A stretch of DNA of 43,998 nt. It comes from an uncultured Pirellulaceae bacterium (lineage in GTDB: Bacteria > Planctomycetota > Planctomycetia > Pirellulales > Pirellulaceae). Location: NCBI GenBank assembly GCA_934278005.1, contig CAKQWG010000004.1, positions 1 to 43,998 on the forward strand, in the 5' to 3' direction. Position numbers and translations under genes: made by a program. The stretch's first letter is position 1. The number at the start of each line of letters is the position of its first letter. The notes beneath the pieces were generated by a model. The model had not been told where the DNA came from, did not search any database, and was given only the letters and a program-made list of their open reading frames with translations. Below, one piece after another: positions 33,260 to 41,869 of the stretch.

Positions 33260-34993
33260 TTAATCCGTAAGGGCTACGCGGATAACTTCTTCGATCGTCG
33301 TCACACCCGCTTCGGCCAGCGACCGAGATTCTTCCAGCAAAGTCGTGCCGGCCTGGGCTCTGAGCAGATCGCGAAACTGGTTGACGCCACCCTCGCTCGA
33401 GATCGCTTCGCGGACGTCAGCATTGATGGCCAGGACCTCATAGATCCCTTGGCGGCCCGCATAACCGGTGTCAAAGCAGTCGGTGCAACCCTTGCCATGC
33501 GTAAAGGCGCGATTGGGCGGCTCACTGTAGCCCACCAGCAGACTCTGCTCAGGTGTTGGATAGTGAGACGCGCGACACTTAGGACAAATTTTACGAATCA
33601 AACGCTGGGCGATAATGCCCGCCATCGAGGCGGCGATTTTATAGGGCGGAATGCCCATATCCCGCAGACGCGTAATGGTCGAAGCGGTGTCGTTGGTGTG
33701 CAATGTGCTCAGTACCAAGTGCCCGGTCAGAGCGGCCTGTATGGCTACTTCGGCTGTTTCCGCATCGCGAATCTCTCCAACTAAGATGATGTCTGGATCC
33801 TGCCGCAAAATACTTCGCAGCGCGGCTGCAAAGGTGACTTGCCGAGCGGTATTGACCTGAACTTGATTGACCAGCTCTAACTGGTACTCAACCGGGTCTT
33901 CCACCGTGACCACATTGCAGCCGGAGTGTTTAATAGTCTCCACGGCAGAATACAACGTAGTTGTTTTGCCACTACCCGTCGGGCCAGTCACCAGCACTAA
34001 CCCGTGCGGTCTACGGAGCATCTTCTGCATCTTGCCCAACTGTCGCTCAGGAACTCCCAAACGATCGAGATCGAAAGTGATCGAGCTGCGATCCAAGATC
34101 CGCATCACCACTTTTTCACCCAACACGGTGGGCAGCGACGACACGCGAAGATCGACGTCGCGATCGTCGACGCGAACGTGAAAGCGCCCATCCTGGCTCT
34201 TGCGCTGCTCGGCGATGTCAAGTTTAGACATAACCTTGATGCGCGATACCATAGCCGGATGCAGATCTTTGCGCGGCTTGAGTATTTCGCGCAGGCGACC
34301 ATCGACTCGAAAGCGAATTACGCTCGAGCGCTGAGACGGTTCGATGTGAATATCGCTAGCGCCCTGTCGCACCGCTTGCACGATCAAGTAATTGACCAAA
34401 TTGATGACCGGGCTGCCGTCGGCCAGCACTTGAATGCTGTCGGTATCGAAGTAGACCTCTTCAGACTTCAGCTCGATGGCCGAATCGTCCAGATCGGCGG
34501 TAACCGCGTCGACCTTAAAATCGTCTTCGTAGCACCGCGGCACTAGGCGTTCGATGGAGCTTCTCAGGCTCAGTATGGGCCGCACACGGAGGCCGGTCAT
34601 CTCTTCCAGGAGATCGACTGTCTCTAGATTCTGCGGCTCGGCAAAGGCAACTGTCAGTTCCGAGCGCACCTTGAACAATGCTAGGCAATTGAATTGTTCG
34701 GCGAACGTTCTAGGAATCAAATGCACGACTTGCGGATCGACCAAGCCCTCGCGCAGCCGCACCCACGGAAAATCGAGTTGATGGCCGATCAACGGCAGGA
34801 TATCGGATTCGGAGATCAACCCCAGCGTAACGAAAGCTTCGCCCAGGCGCATACCGCGGCTTTCGTGCAGGTCGAGCGCTCTTTCGAGCTGGGACTGGTT
34901 GATCAGGCCGGCTGCCAACAAGCGCTGGCCTAGCGGCAGCGGTGCCGACGGAGCAACTGCAGTGGCGGTGGAGCTGAGTATTGTAGCTGGCAT
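33260..34993 (-). CDS. pilB: PilB/GspE-type assembly ATPase with MshEN-like domain
   Basis: The protein has 577 residues and powers pilin assembly from the cytosol. The N-terminal domain (about 20-170) has two consecutive MshEN-type motifs, LGQRLLAAGLINQSQLERAL and RLGEAFVTLGLISESDILPL, which in the family bind c-di-GMP. The ATPase core has Walker A GPTGSGKTTT (about 337-346), DIILVGEIRDAETAEVAI with Walker B, the His box GHLVLSTLHTND, and a tetracysteine zinc site KICPKCRASH with GCTDCFDTGYAGRQG. It resembles assembly (PilB) rather than retraction (PilT) ATPases because of the N domain and zinc site. The first motif is changed at its usual first Arg and last Gln, so nucleotide binding may be weakened. 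Confidence 0.93.
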   Translation of the reverse strand: MPATILSSTATAVAPSAPLPLGQRLLAAGLINQSQLERALDLHESRGMRLGEAFVTLGLISESDILPLIGHQLDFPWVRLREGLVDPQVVHLIPRTFAEQFNCLALFKVRSELTVAFAEPQNLETVDLLEEMTGLRVRPILSLRSSIERLVPRCYEDDFKVDAVTADLDDSAIELKSEEVYFDTDSIQVLADGSPVINLVNYLIVQAVRQGASDIHIEPSQRSSVIRFRVDGRLREILKPRKDLHPAMVSRIKVMSKLDIAEQRKSQDGRFHVRVDDRDVDLRVSSLPTVLGEKVVMRILDRSSITFDLDRLGVPERQLGKMQKMLRRPHGLVLVTGPTGSGKTTTLYSAVETIKHSGCNVVTVEDPVEYQLELVNQVQVNTARQVTFAAALRSILRQDPDIILVGEIRDAETAEVAIQAALTGHLVLSTLHTNDTASTITRLRDMGIPPYKIAASMAGIIAQRLIRKICPKCRASHYPTPEQSLLVGYSEPPNRAFTHGKGCTDCFDTGYAGRQGIYEVLAINADVREAISSEGGVNQFRDLLRAQAGTTLLEESRSLAEAGVTTIEEVIRVALTD

Positions 34994-35006
34994 GGCACAT
35001 GTCGCA

Positions 35007-35360
35007 CTAGCGTGCGAAGTCTCCTAGAGCGCTGCGGATGTTGTCGTAGACGGCCACGCACTGGTCGACTCCAGTAATGTACAGCACTTCGGCGCACAGC
35101 GCCTGCGGCTCTGCCAACACTAGTTTGCCACCTCGGGCCAGGCAGCCTTCCTGAGCATTGATAATAAACTCCAGGCCCTGACTATTGATCAGTGGGCTGT
35201 CGCTCATATCCAGAATGATCAGAGCCCGCCGCTGAGCGAGACAGTCATCCACGCTCTGGCGACATTGGTTCAAACCGTCTCCGGCCAGCGAGCTGCTGGC
35301 CTTGATGATGCTCACTGCACCCACCGTCTGAACATTGGTTGTACCGTGTGGTTGGCTCAT
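35007..35360 (-). CDS. STAS-domain protein (anti-sigma factor antagonist type)
   Basis: The protein has 117 residues, a single STAS domain. The segment RALIILDMSDSPLINSQGLE is the hallmark, with Ser at the position that is phosphorylated by anti-sigma kinases in SpoIIAA/RsbV. The further strand-helix pattern GGKLVLAEPQALCAEVLYIT fits the fold, and the closing helix is regular. In partner-switching systems such a protein binds a kinase when dephosphorylated by a PP2C enzyme. Its ATG overlaps the stop of the kinase gene (ATGA). Its place between a kinase and pilB is unusual and implies that it acts on pilus control. No anti-sigma kinase of the HATPase-only type is encoded in this window, so its partner is open. 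Confidence 0.9.
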   Translation of the reverse strand: MSQPHGTTNVQTVGAVSIIKASSSLAGDGLNQCRQSVDDCLAQRRALIILDMSDSPLINSQGLEFIINAQEGCLARGGKLVLAEPQALCAEVLYITGVDQCVAVYDNIRSALGDFAR

Positions 35361-36799
35361 AGATTGCTCGCCAAGGGTAAGCGGAGTATGAACCGCGATC
35401 CCACGTTAAGCTGACTCTCAACGCGCAGTTCGCCATGATGCAAACGGGCTACCTCCATCGCGAACGCAAGTCCTAGACCGTTGCCTTCAATGTCTGTGAC
35501 GCGCTCATCCTGACAACGGTAGAAGCGGTCGAAGACATGGGGCAGTTGGTCTTCGGCGATGCCGATGCCCGTGTCTTCAACACAGATCGATACGGCCGAT
35601 TCTTGCTGTTCGGCGACCAGGTTGATCTCGCCTCCTTCGCCCGTATACTTGATCGCGTTTCCTAATAGATTCAGTAAACACGAGATGACCTTTTCTTTGT
35701 CAGCCTGAAGCGTTTTGATGTCAGGCGCAATGCGGCAAGTGAAGTTCAACTGCTTTTCATTGATCAGTGGTTGAATGTGCAATTGGACTTCTTGAAGCAT
35801 TCGCTGGACATCAAACGTAGCGGTGTCGACGGTCATCGAACCTGCTTCCAATTGCTGAATGTCCAACAACTGATTCAGCAGACGCCTCAGGCGCTCAGCC
35901 TCGGAATGGATAACGTTAAAAAACTCCTGCTGCTGCGCGCGAGGAATTTCGTCCATCTCAAGCAAAGATTCGGAGTAAGCTTTGATATTCGTCAGCGGCG
36001 TTCTGAGCTCATGTGTGGCGGCTGCAAGAAAGCTCTCGTGAGCTTCTTGGGCCAGCGTGTGTTGGGTGATGTTGCGCAGACTCCACACAAAACCCTCGGT
36101 TTCATGCATGCGGCCCTCCAAGGGGAGCCGCGAAAGTTGCAAGACTCCGTCGGTCGTGGCTTCACCGAAACGCAACTCCCAGCTAACCGGACGCGTCCCC
36201 TCGAGTAGCTCCCTAGAGACTTGCTCCCAGTTACGGTAGCCGTTTTCAGCCAAGTGTGCCGTCAGGGATTGGCCAATCAGTTCCTCAGCGGTCCCACCGC
36301 TGCCGCTCAAACTCAGCCAAGCCGGATTGGCATAGTTGAGCCTGCCATATCGATCGCTGATAACTAAACCGTCAGAAATACTGCGCAGTGCCCGGGCGAA
36401 GCGCTCTCCACTCACGTTGCCCACGGCATCTGCAAGCCGCCGCTCGACGCGTTGATCGAGTTGCTGTTTGCCGAGCAGTTCGACGAGGCTATTCCATCCG
36501 CGTCCCATCGCGCCGGCTTCGAAGATTGGCGTCAGCGTCTCTAGCTTGGCAGACTGTTCGAATGAGTTGAGTCGTACTGACAGGGCCTCTGCGGCCCGCA
36601 TCGAGTAGCTTAGCCGCTGCACACCCAGGCTGACCACTAAGCCGGCCGCCATGACCAACGCAAGTGTTAGGTAGGACGACAGAGTATGCTCTGGCCGCCA
36701 CTGAGCCACCACAAACCCCAGTGACAACAGCGACAAGCCGATGATTAACAACGTGGCTAGGCCATCGCGGTGAATCTGGTTTTTGTATCGGGTTATCAC
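35357..36799 (-). CDS. membrane sensor histidine kinase with PAS domain
   Basis: The protein has 480 residues from a GTG, with AGGA about 7 bases before it. Two membrane helices (ATLLIIGLSLLSLGFVVAQ and YLTLALVMAAGLVVSLGV) with almost no loop outside are followed by a helical linker and a PAS domain (about 140-250, ISDGLVISDRYGRLNYANPA). The kinase part is complete: His263 in AAATHELRTPLTNIKAYSE, N box LLNLLGNAIKYT, G1 VEDTGIGIAEDQL, F box VFDRFYRCQDER and G2 GNGLGLAFAMEVA. It belongs to the PhoR/KdpD-like class. The small external region suggests that the signal is internal, in the membrane or from a platform protein. It lies 11 bases downstream of the receiver gene, its likely partner. Confidence 0.95.
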   Translation of the reverse strand: MITRYKNQIHRDGLATLLIIGLSLLSLGFVVAQWRPEHTLSSYLTLALVMAAGLVVSLGVQRLSYSMRAAEALSVRLNSFEQSAKLETLTPIFEAGAMGRGWNSLVELLGKQQLDQRVERRLADAVGNVSGERFARALRSISDGLVISDRYGRLNYANPAWLSLSGSGGTAEELIGQSLTAHLAENGYRNWEQVSRELLEGTRPVSWELRFGEATTDGVLQLSRLPLEGRMHETEGFVWSLRNITQHTLAQEAHESFLAAATHELRTPLTNIKAYSESLLEMDEIPRAQQQEFFNVIHSEAERLRRLLNQLLDIQQLEAGSMTVDTATFDVQRMLQEVQLHIQPLINEKQLNFTCRIAPDIKTLQADKEKVISCLLNLLGNAIKYTGEGGEINLVAEQQESAVSICVEDTGIGIAEDQLPHVFDRFYRCQDERVTDIEGNGLGLAFAMEVARLHHGELRVESQLNVGSRFILRLPLASNL

Positions 36800-36810
36800 A
36801 GCGTTCCTGG

Positions 36811-37188
36811 TTAGACTTTCAGCGGCTCTAGCGCGCTCTTTAACTGGATGACAAGATCTTTGGGGGAGAAAGGCTTATGTATAATTGCCGAGATGGCCAA
36901 GCCAATGCGCTTGGCCTCAAGGCTGATTTCATGCGACTTGGCCGTGCACAAAAACACGGGAGTGTCGATGTTGGGTCCCGCATGGCGAATAGCCTCGATG
37001 ATCTCCAAGCCAGTCATTTTCGGCATCTGCTGATCGAGCAACAGAATGTCATAGGGTTGCCGACACAGCGCCTCGTAAGCCGATGCGCCGGTTCGATGGA
37101 CATCCACCTCAAAACCAGCATTCTTCAACACGAAGGTGAGCAGGTTAGCCAACGCAAAACTATCTTCGGCAACTAAAATTCTGCACAT
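36811..37188 (-). CDS. single-domain response regulator (CheY-like)
   Basis: The protein has 125 residues, a receiver domain with no output. Seen are the acidic pocket LVAEDS (Glu8, Asp9), the phospho-acceptor Asp52 in LLLDQQMPKMTG, the Thr switch VFLCTAKS and the Lys of IIHKPFSPKDL. Such a protein relays signal by binding another protein. It lies 12 bases past the pilin stop and just before its kinase, so pilin, receiver and kinase share a transcript. Binding to PilB, PilM or STAS would connect it to pilus assembly; this is inferred from position alone. Confidence 0.94.
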   Translation of the reverse strand: MCRILVAEDSFALANLLTFVLKNAGFEVDVHRTGASAYEALCRQPYDILLLDQQMPKMTGLEIIEAIRHAGPNIDTPVFLCTAKSHEISLEAKRIGLAISAIIHKPFSPKDLVIQLKSALEPLKV

Positions 37189-37200
37189 GCCTAGTTCGCC

Positions 37201-37608
37201 TTAGTTGTCAAACTGGCTAATCACGTTCAACCGCAACTCGCCGCTAGTTGCGTTATAAATCCACCCACCGGCACCGTCGGCATCTCCGGCCGTCATTGGC
37301 GAACTGGCCACCAACTTCACCGCAGCACTCGATGCGCCGCCCGATTTGACTTGTGGGAACGGCCCCTTGAGGTAGGCCACGATGTCGGTCGCCAACGAGG
37401 ATGGATAGGCTCCGGTGTCAGCACGATATAGTTCCACCGCACCGCGCAGAGTGGATAACGATTGCAGATTGGCTGCTTCGCGTGCACTGGTCGTACGATC
37501 GTTGAATTTAGGAACGGCCACCGCTGCTAAGATCGCGATGATTACAATAACGACCACCAATTCGATCAGAGTAAAGCCCTTACGGCGATTTGCTAGAGAG
37601 CTACACAT
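37201..37608 (-). CDS. type IV pilin / pseudopilin
   Basis: The protein has 135 residues from ATG 37608, chosen because GGGGGA lies 8 to 9 bases before it; ATG 37617 and an upstream reading to 37695 are less suitable. The start MCSSLANRRKG-FTLIELVV is a classical prepilin leader of 11 residues with cleavage after Gly; Glu5 of the mature chain is present. A long hydrophobic helix (VVVIVIIAILAAVAVPKF) leads to a globular part with a Ser/Ala-rich stretch and a final GGWIYNATSGELRLN strand pair found in T4P and GspG-type subunits. The prepilin peptidase must be encoded elsewhere. As the first gene of the cluster it is probably the most expressed subunit, and is the only pilin gene of the region. 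Confidence 0.93.
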   Translation of the reverse strand: MCSSLANRRKGFTLIELVVVIVIIAILAAVAVPKFNDRTTSAREAANLQSLSTLRGAVELYRADTGAYPSSLATDIVAYLKGPFPQVKSGGASSAAVKLVASSPMTAGDADGAGGWIYNATSGELRLNVISQFDN

Positions 37609-37819
37609 TTCAAACATTCCCCCATAAAGTTTTCGGTTTCGACGTATCTTTAGCTCGCGAGCTACGGGTTGGGAGCACTGAACGAGCTTGAACACGCAAA
37701 CTTAGCCCACGCCTTACAATTAGCAAAAGCACTTGCGCAAAAATTTAATAATTCTGCTAGTTGATGAATGCCACGCAGGAATAGGCTGCCCGGACCGATA
37801 CAGGATTTGAAAGAAATGC

Positions 37820-39472
37820 ATGGTATGCATAGCGTCCGACACGACGCGACTAACGGGACTCGATGAGAAACTAGCAGGGCAGAACAAAATGGCGGACTCT
37901 GCCGCGACAGTTAGCGACGACGTTGTTGCGTTTCTGAGCCAACGCTTGGATGCCGCTCTCTTGCGGCTTTACATGGAAGTATCCACTGCGCAGGCGCCTG
38001 ACGATTTCAGCGATTATGCAGCGCGCTATGCTATACCAGAGACCTTTGCATGGCAGCCCGCGATCGTCCAGCTGCACGCTGCCGGTCGCCCTGTTAGCTG
38101 GCCGCTGGACGCCCAACGCTGCTTGGTACTTGCCGAAATTTCCGTCGATCATTCCGCCGCTGGTGTGCTGGTCTCGATTCACCATGGGCCGCCCCAAGCA
38201 GCTTGTGCGGCTGTCCGTACGGCCATCGAGTGCTGGGACTTGAGCTGCGAAAGGCTGGCCAATCAGCAGGCATTGGAAGAGTCGGCCATGCAGTTGGCCC
38301 AGATTTTCGAAGAGCAAAACTGGCTGAGAAACTTCGCCAGAAGCGCGGCCAGCTTGTCGCGACGCAATTCTGCCAGCGAAATGGCCAACGGCATCTTGCG
38401 TCCGCTGGGCTATTTGCTGCGAGCCCAGGACGTGTACTTGCTGGTCGACGCCGAAGAACCAGCTCGCTCGGGACTCGTCGATACCAAATACGGATCTTCG
38501 CAGTTCTCAGCGGCCACTATTCGAGACTTGCTAAGCGAACTCGGTATCGAGAACAACTCGGATCCCGTAGTCAAAAACAATGTTGTTTGGCAGACCACAG
38601 ACGGCCTGATCGAATCGCTCATCCTAGTCCCGGTGTGCGGCTATGGGCGGACCTTGGGTTACCTAACTGCGATTAATCGCTCCACCAAGCAAGCGGCTGA
38701 CGGATTGCCAGTCTACGATCCAGAGTTTGGCAGCGGCGATGTGGGGTTGCTCGAAGAAGCGGCTGTGCTGCTCTCAACGCAGGCTCACAATATTCATCTG
38801 CTGGTCCAAAGCAACCAGCTGTTTCTGGGGACGCTGCACGCGATGAGCAGCGCTATCGATGCACGCGATCCCTATACGCAGGGGCACAGCGAGCGCGTCG
38901 CGCGACTGTCTTTTGAACTCGCTCAGATATACGGACTGTCCGACGAAGCCTGCCAAGAGATCTACCTTGCGGGTATCTTGCACGATGTGGGCAAGATTGG
39001 AATTCCCGACAGCGTCTTGCTGAAAGACGGCCCGCTGACCGATGAAGAATACAAAGTCATTCAAACTCATCCAACCATTGGGCATCGCATCGTCGAGCGA
39101 TTGGGGCATCTGCAGTTCGCGCTGCCCGGCGTGCTATATCACCATGAACGGTGGGATGGCAAGGGCTATCCCCATGGACTCCAAGCGGAGGCCACACCGA
39201 TCATGGGGCGCGTGATCGCCGTCGCCGATGCTTTCGACGCCATGACAAGCTGCCGGCCGTATCGCAACGCCATGCCAGTGCAGAAGGCCGCAGCGATTAT
39301 TTCCAGCGGAGCTGGCCAGCAGTGGGACGCGCAGATCGTCGAGTGTTTCAGGATTTGGCTTAATCGACGCTTGAACGTGGATCACGCTATGGAGCTGCCC
39401 AATCAAAGCATTATACCGCTAGGCTCGCCCCTCGAGTCGATCCAGCAAGCCGTCATGGCGCTGAACAATTAG
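37820..39472 (+). CDS. GAF-HD-GYP cyclic di-GMP phosphodiesterase
   Basis: The protein has 550 residues. About 165-330 resembles a GAF domain (LSRRNSASEMANGILRPLGY, ESLILVPVCGYGRTLGYLT). Residues about 340-510 are a complete HD-GYP domain: LHAMSSAIDARDPYTQGHSE, GILHDVGKIGIPDSVL with the HD pair, HHERWDGKGYPHGL with the GYP motif, and VADAFDAMTSCRPYR. These enzymes linearise c-di-GMP. No membrane segment is present. The N-terminal 160 residues are not recognised. The start is uncertain: ATG 37820 (MVCIASD) or ATG 37889 (MADSAATV), neither with a decisive ribosome site. It is divergent from the pilin gene with about 210 bases between, and the ATPase PilB there has an MshEN-type domain, suggesting local c-di-GMP control. 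Confidence 0.93.
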   Translation: MVCIASDTTRLTGLDEKLAGQNKMADSAATVSDDVVAFLSQRLDAALLRLYMEVSTAQAPDDFSDYAARYAIPETFAWQPAIVQLHAAGRPVSWPLDAQRCLVLAEISVDHSAAGVLVSIHHGPPQAACAAVRTAIECWDLSCERLANQQALEESAMQLAQIFEEQNWLRNFARSAASLSRRNSASEMANGILRPLGYLLRAQDVYLLVDAEEPARSGLVDTKYGSSQFSAATIRDLLSELGIENNSDPVVKNNVVWQTTDGLIESLILVPVCGYGRTLGYLTAINRSTKQAADGLPVYDPEFGSGDVGLLEEAAVLLSTQAHNIHLLVQSNQLFLGTLHAMSSAIDARDPYTQGHSERVARLSFELAQIYGLSDEACQEIYLAGILHDVGKIGIPDSVLLKDGPLTDEEYKVIQTHPTIGHRIVERLGHLQFALPGVLYHHERWDGKGYPHGLQAEATPIMGRVIAVADAFDAMTSCRPYRNAMPVQKAAAIISSGAGQQWDAQIVECFRIWLNRRLNVDHAMELPNQSIIPLGSPLESIQQAVMALNN

Positions 39473-39519
39473 GTGGCGTAAGCTGCTAGCCTGCGTGTGG
39501 CGTAAGCTGCTAGCTTGCG
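39473..39519. repeat. tandem 23-base repeat, planctomycete-type GGCGTAAGCTGC
   Basis: GTGGCGTAAGCTGCTAGC plus CTGCG (39473-39495) is repeated at 39497-39519 with a single change, C to T. Each contains the palindrome AAGCT-GCT-AGCTT (last base variable). The pair starts right after the HD-GYP stop codon. This unit differs from the TGTGGCYCGACG family, so two unrelated repeat types occur in the window. Confidence 0.75.
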
Positions 39520-39568
39520 CTCCTCTGTTCCTGTCGGCAAGCCGGATGCATGCCCCACCGCACGACCC

Positions 39569-39598
39569 CTGAAAGAATCGCTGTGGAAGCGTTACAAT
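39569..39598 (+). promoter_or_regulatory. sigma-70-type promoter for argC
   Basis: CTGAAA (39569-39574) and TACAAT (39593-39598) are separated by 18 bases, with four and five matches to the consensus boxes. Transcription from near 39605 would give a short leader before ATG 39638, which is preceded by AGGGG. It fits the start of the argC-argJ-acpS run. Confidence 0.4.
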
Positions 39599-39637
39599 TG
39601 GCAAAAGCTGTCAGTTTTAGCACAGGGGACGCAAATC

Positions 39638-40654
39638 ATGATTAAAGTCGGCATTGTTGGTTGTTCAGGCTATACCGCCATTGAAGCGATTCGATTGCTG
39701 CTACGGCATCGCGATGTGCAAATCGTAGCAGCGACCAGTCGCCAAGCCGATGGTTCGACGCTATGCAACATGCATCCGCAGTTGACCGGCCGCATTAATT
39801 TGGTAGTCGAGGATTTAACTCCGGAACAGATTGCTGAGCGATGCGATGTCGCCTTCTGTTGCTTGCCTCATGCCGCTTCCGCCCCGATCGTATCGCGGAT
39901 TCTCACTGCGGGCTGCAAAGTCATCGACTTAAGCGCCGATTATCGGCTGAGCAATGCGGCGCTTTACGAAAAGTGGTATGGGGGAAAGCACGCCGATCCA
40001 GGTCGCTTGGGGCAGACTCCCTACGGTATCCCCGAGCTATTTCATGACGAGATCCGTGGTGCCAGCCTGATCGCCAACCCCGGCTGCTATCCATCGAGCG
40101 CCATCCTGCCGCTGGCCCCGCTGATAAAAGAGGGCGTTATCGAGCGATCGGGGATCGTGGTCGACTCCAAGAGCGGTGTCAGCGGGGCAGGTCGCACCCC
40201 CAAAATGGGCAACCTGTTTCCAGAGGTCAACGAGTCGATTTCGGCTTACTCGGTGGGCAGCCACCGGCATCAGCCAGAGATCGTGGATATCGTGGGCCGT
40301 TTTGCGGGAGCTGAGCCTGATCTGGTGTTCACACCGCACTTAGTCCCCATGGATCGTGGTATCTTATCCACGATCTACGTCCGCCCTAAGTCGCATGTAA
40401 CGGCCAATCAAGTCCGCGAGTGCTTGTCCGAATTCTACGACGGCACCCACGGTTTTGTGCGCATTGTGCCGCACCTGCCTTCGACTAAGCAAGTAGCCAT
40501 GACTAACTACTGCGATATAACCGTCCGTGAAAACGGCGAGTGGATCGTTCTGATCTCAGTCCTGGATAACTTGATCAAGGGAGCTTCGGGAGCGGCCGTG
40601 CAGTGTATGAACGTAATGTTTGAACGCGATCAAGCCGAAGGGTTGGGAGCCTAA
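39638..40654 (+). CDS. argC: N-acetyl-gamma-glutamyl-phosphate reductase
   Basis: This is the third step of ornithine/arginine synthesis: NADPH-dependent reduction of N-acetylglutamyl phosphate to the semialdehyde. The 338 residues fit the usual length. Seen are the Rossmann start MIKVGIVGCSGYTAIEAI, VAFCCLPHAASAPI, the active-site Cys150 in ANPGCYPSSAILPLAPLI, the substrate region KSGVSGAGRTP, and VGSHRHQPEIVDI with a catalytic His. ATG 39638 is chosen because of AGGGG about 10 bases before it; the reading to 39515 has no matching content. It is followed after 6 bases by argJ. Confidence 0.97.
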   Translation: MIKVGIVGCSGYTAIEAIRLLLRHRDVQIVAATSRQADGSTLCNMHPQLTGRINLVVEDLTPEQIAERCDVAFCCLPHAASAPIVSRILTAGCKVIDLSADYRLSNAALYEKWYGGKHADPGRLGQTPYGIPELFHDEIRGASLIANPGCYPSSAILPLAPLIKEGVIERSGIVVDSKSGVSGAGRTPKMGNLFPEVNESISAYSVGSHRHQPEIVDIVGRFAGAEPDLVFTPHLVPMDRGILSTIYVRPKSHVTANQVRECLSEFYDGTHGFVRIVPHLPSTKQVAMTNYCDITVRENGEWIVLISVLDNLIKGASGAAVQCMNVMFERDQAEGLGA

Positions 40655-40660
40655 ACCAGT

Positions 40661-41869
40661 ATGACTTATCATTTACCTTTGGGATTTCGCTTCGCCGGCG
40701 TAAGTGCCGCTATAAAGAAGAAGCCCGGCACCAAGGACATCGCGCTCATCGTGTCGGATGTTCCCGCGGTGGCTGCGGGAGTTTATACACAGAATCAAGT
40801 AGTCGCGGCGCCGGTCGTGCTGTGCCGTGGTCGAACGCCACTGACCTCGGCCCGCGCGGTGGTTGTCAACAGCGGCAATGCCAATGCCTGCACCGGGGCG
40901 CGTGGCGGGGCCGATGCGCGGCGGATGTGCAATTTGGTTGCCACGGCAATTGGAACGGGTACTCGGCCGGTGACTGCCGACCAGACGTTGGTGATGAGCA
41001 CGGGAGTCATTGGTCGCTTTCTACCAATGGAGAAGATTGAGGCGGGCATCGCTCAAGCGGCCGACGCTCTCGCGACGGGCGAGCAGGCGTTTCTGGATGC
41101 CGCCGAAGCGATTCTCACCACCGACTCGGCTCGTAAAGTGACCACTCGCCGCGCGGAGCTCGGTGGCAAGCTGATTCATATCGCCGGCATGGCCAAGGGG
41201 GCAGGCATGATCGGCCCCAACATGGCGACCATGTTGTGCTGTGTAACCACCGATGCGAGGTTGTCGGCCGAACAGGCCCAGCGTCTGCTCACCGCGGCGG
41301 CCAATAAATCTTTCAATAATATCAGCGTCGAAGGCCACACCAGCACCAACGACACGATGCTTCTGCTCGCCAATGGCTGCTCGGGAGGAAATGAATTGGA
41401 TGCTGCCGAAGAGGCTCAGTTTGCAGAGCATCTACAGGCCATGTGCATTGAATTGGCCAAGCAAATTCCGGCCGATGGTGAAGGTTCCGCACACTTGATC
41501 GAGGTCAACGTCCGTGGAGCAGCCAGCGATGCCGACGCGCGCATCATCTCGCTGGCTGTGGCCAGTAGCAATCTGGTCAAGACGGCCGTGCACGGTGGCG
41601 ATCCCAACTGGGGGCGCATCGTTTCAGCCGCCGGATATGCCGGACCGCCCATCAATACCGCTCAGCTAGGCCTGAAGATCAATGGCATCGTCCTCTTCTC
41701 GGCGGGCGAACCGGTGGTGTTTGATGCCCAGCGTGCCAGCATGTCGATTCGCGACAACCATACTACGCTGATCGAGCTGAATGTCGGCTCGGGCCCGGGC
41801 CAGTGCACGCACTGGACGAGCGATTTGGGGGTCGACTATGTACGCTTCAATTCCGAGTACACCACATGA
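40661..41869 (+). CDS. argJ: ornithine acetyltransferase / N-acetylglutamate synthase
   Basis: ArgJ moves the acetyl group from N-acetylornithine to glutamate, closing the acetyl cycle. The 402 residues fit. The autoprocessing and nucleophile site is GMAKGAGMIGPNMATMLCC, with cleavage before Thr190; this Thr becomes the active-site nucleophile of the beta chain. Other family blocks are VVVNSGNANACTGARG, MSTGVIGRFLPMEKI, NKSFNNISVEGHTSTNDTML and HGGDPNWGRIVSAAGYAG. Whether the enzyme also uses acetyl-CoA cannot be read from sequence. Its stop overlaps the acpS start (ATGA), and a GGGAG lies 12 bases before its own ATG. Confidence 0.97.
   Translation: MTYHLPLGFRFAGVSAAIKKKPGTKDIALIVSDVPAVAAGVYTQNQVVAAPVVLCRGRTPLTSARAVVVNSGNANACTGARGGADARRMCNLVATAIGTGTRPVTADQTLVMSTGVIGRFLPMEKIEAGIAQAADALATGEQAFLDAAEAILTTDSARKVTTRRAELGGKLIHIAGMAKGAGMIGPNMATMLCCVTTDARLSAEQAQRLLTAAANKSFNNISVEGHTSTNDTMLLLANGCSGGNELDAAEEAQFAEHLQAMCIELAKQIPADGEGSAHLIEVNVRGAASDADARIISLAVASSNLVKTAVHGGDPNWGRIVSAAGYAGPPINTAQLGLKINGIVLFSAGEPVVFDAQRASMSIRDNHTTLIELNVGSGPGQCTHWTSDLGVDYVRFNSEYTT

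Noticed and set aside
37681..37790. Sigma-54 promoter (GG-N10-GC) upstream of the pilin gene
   Set aside because: TGGCA on the minus strand is followed by GC at the wrong distance (13 bases), so the -24/-12 spacing fails.
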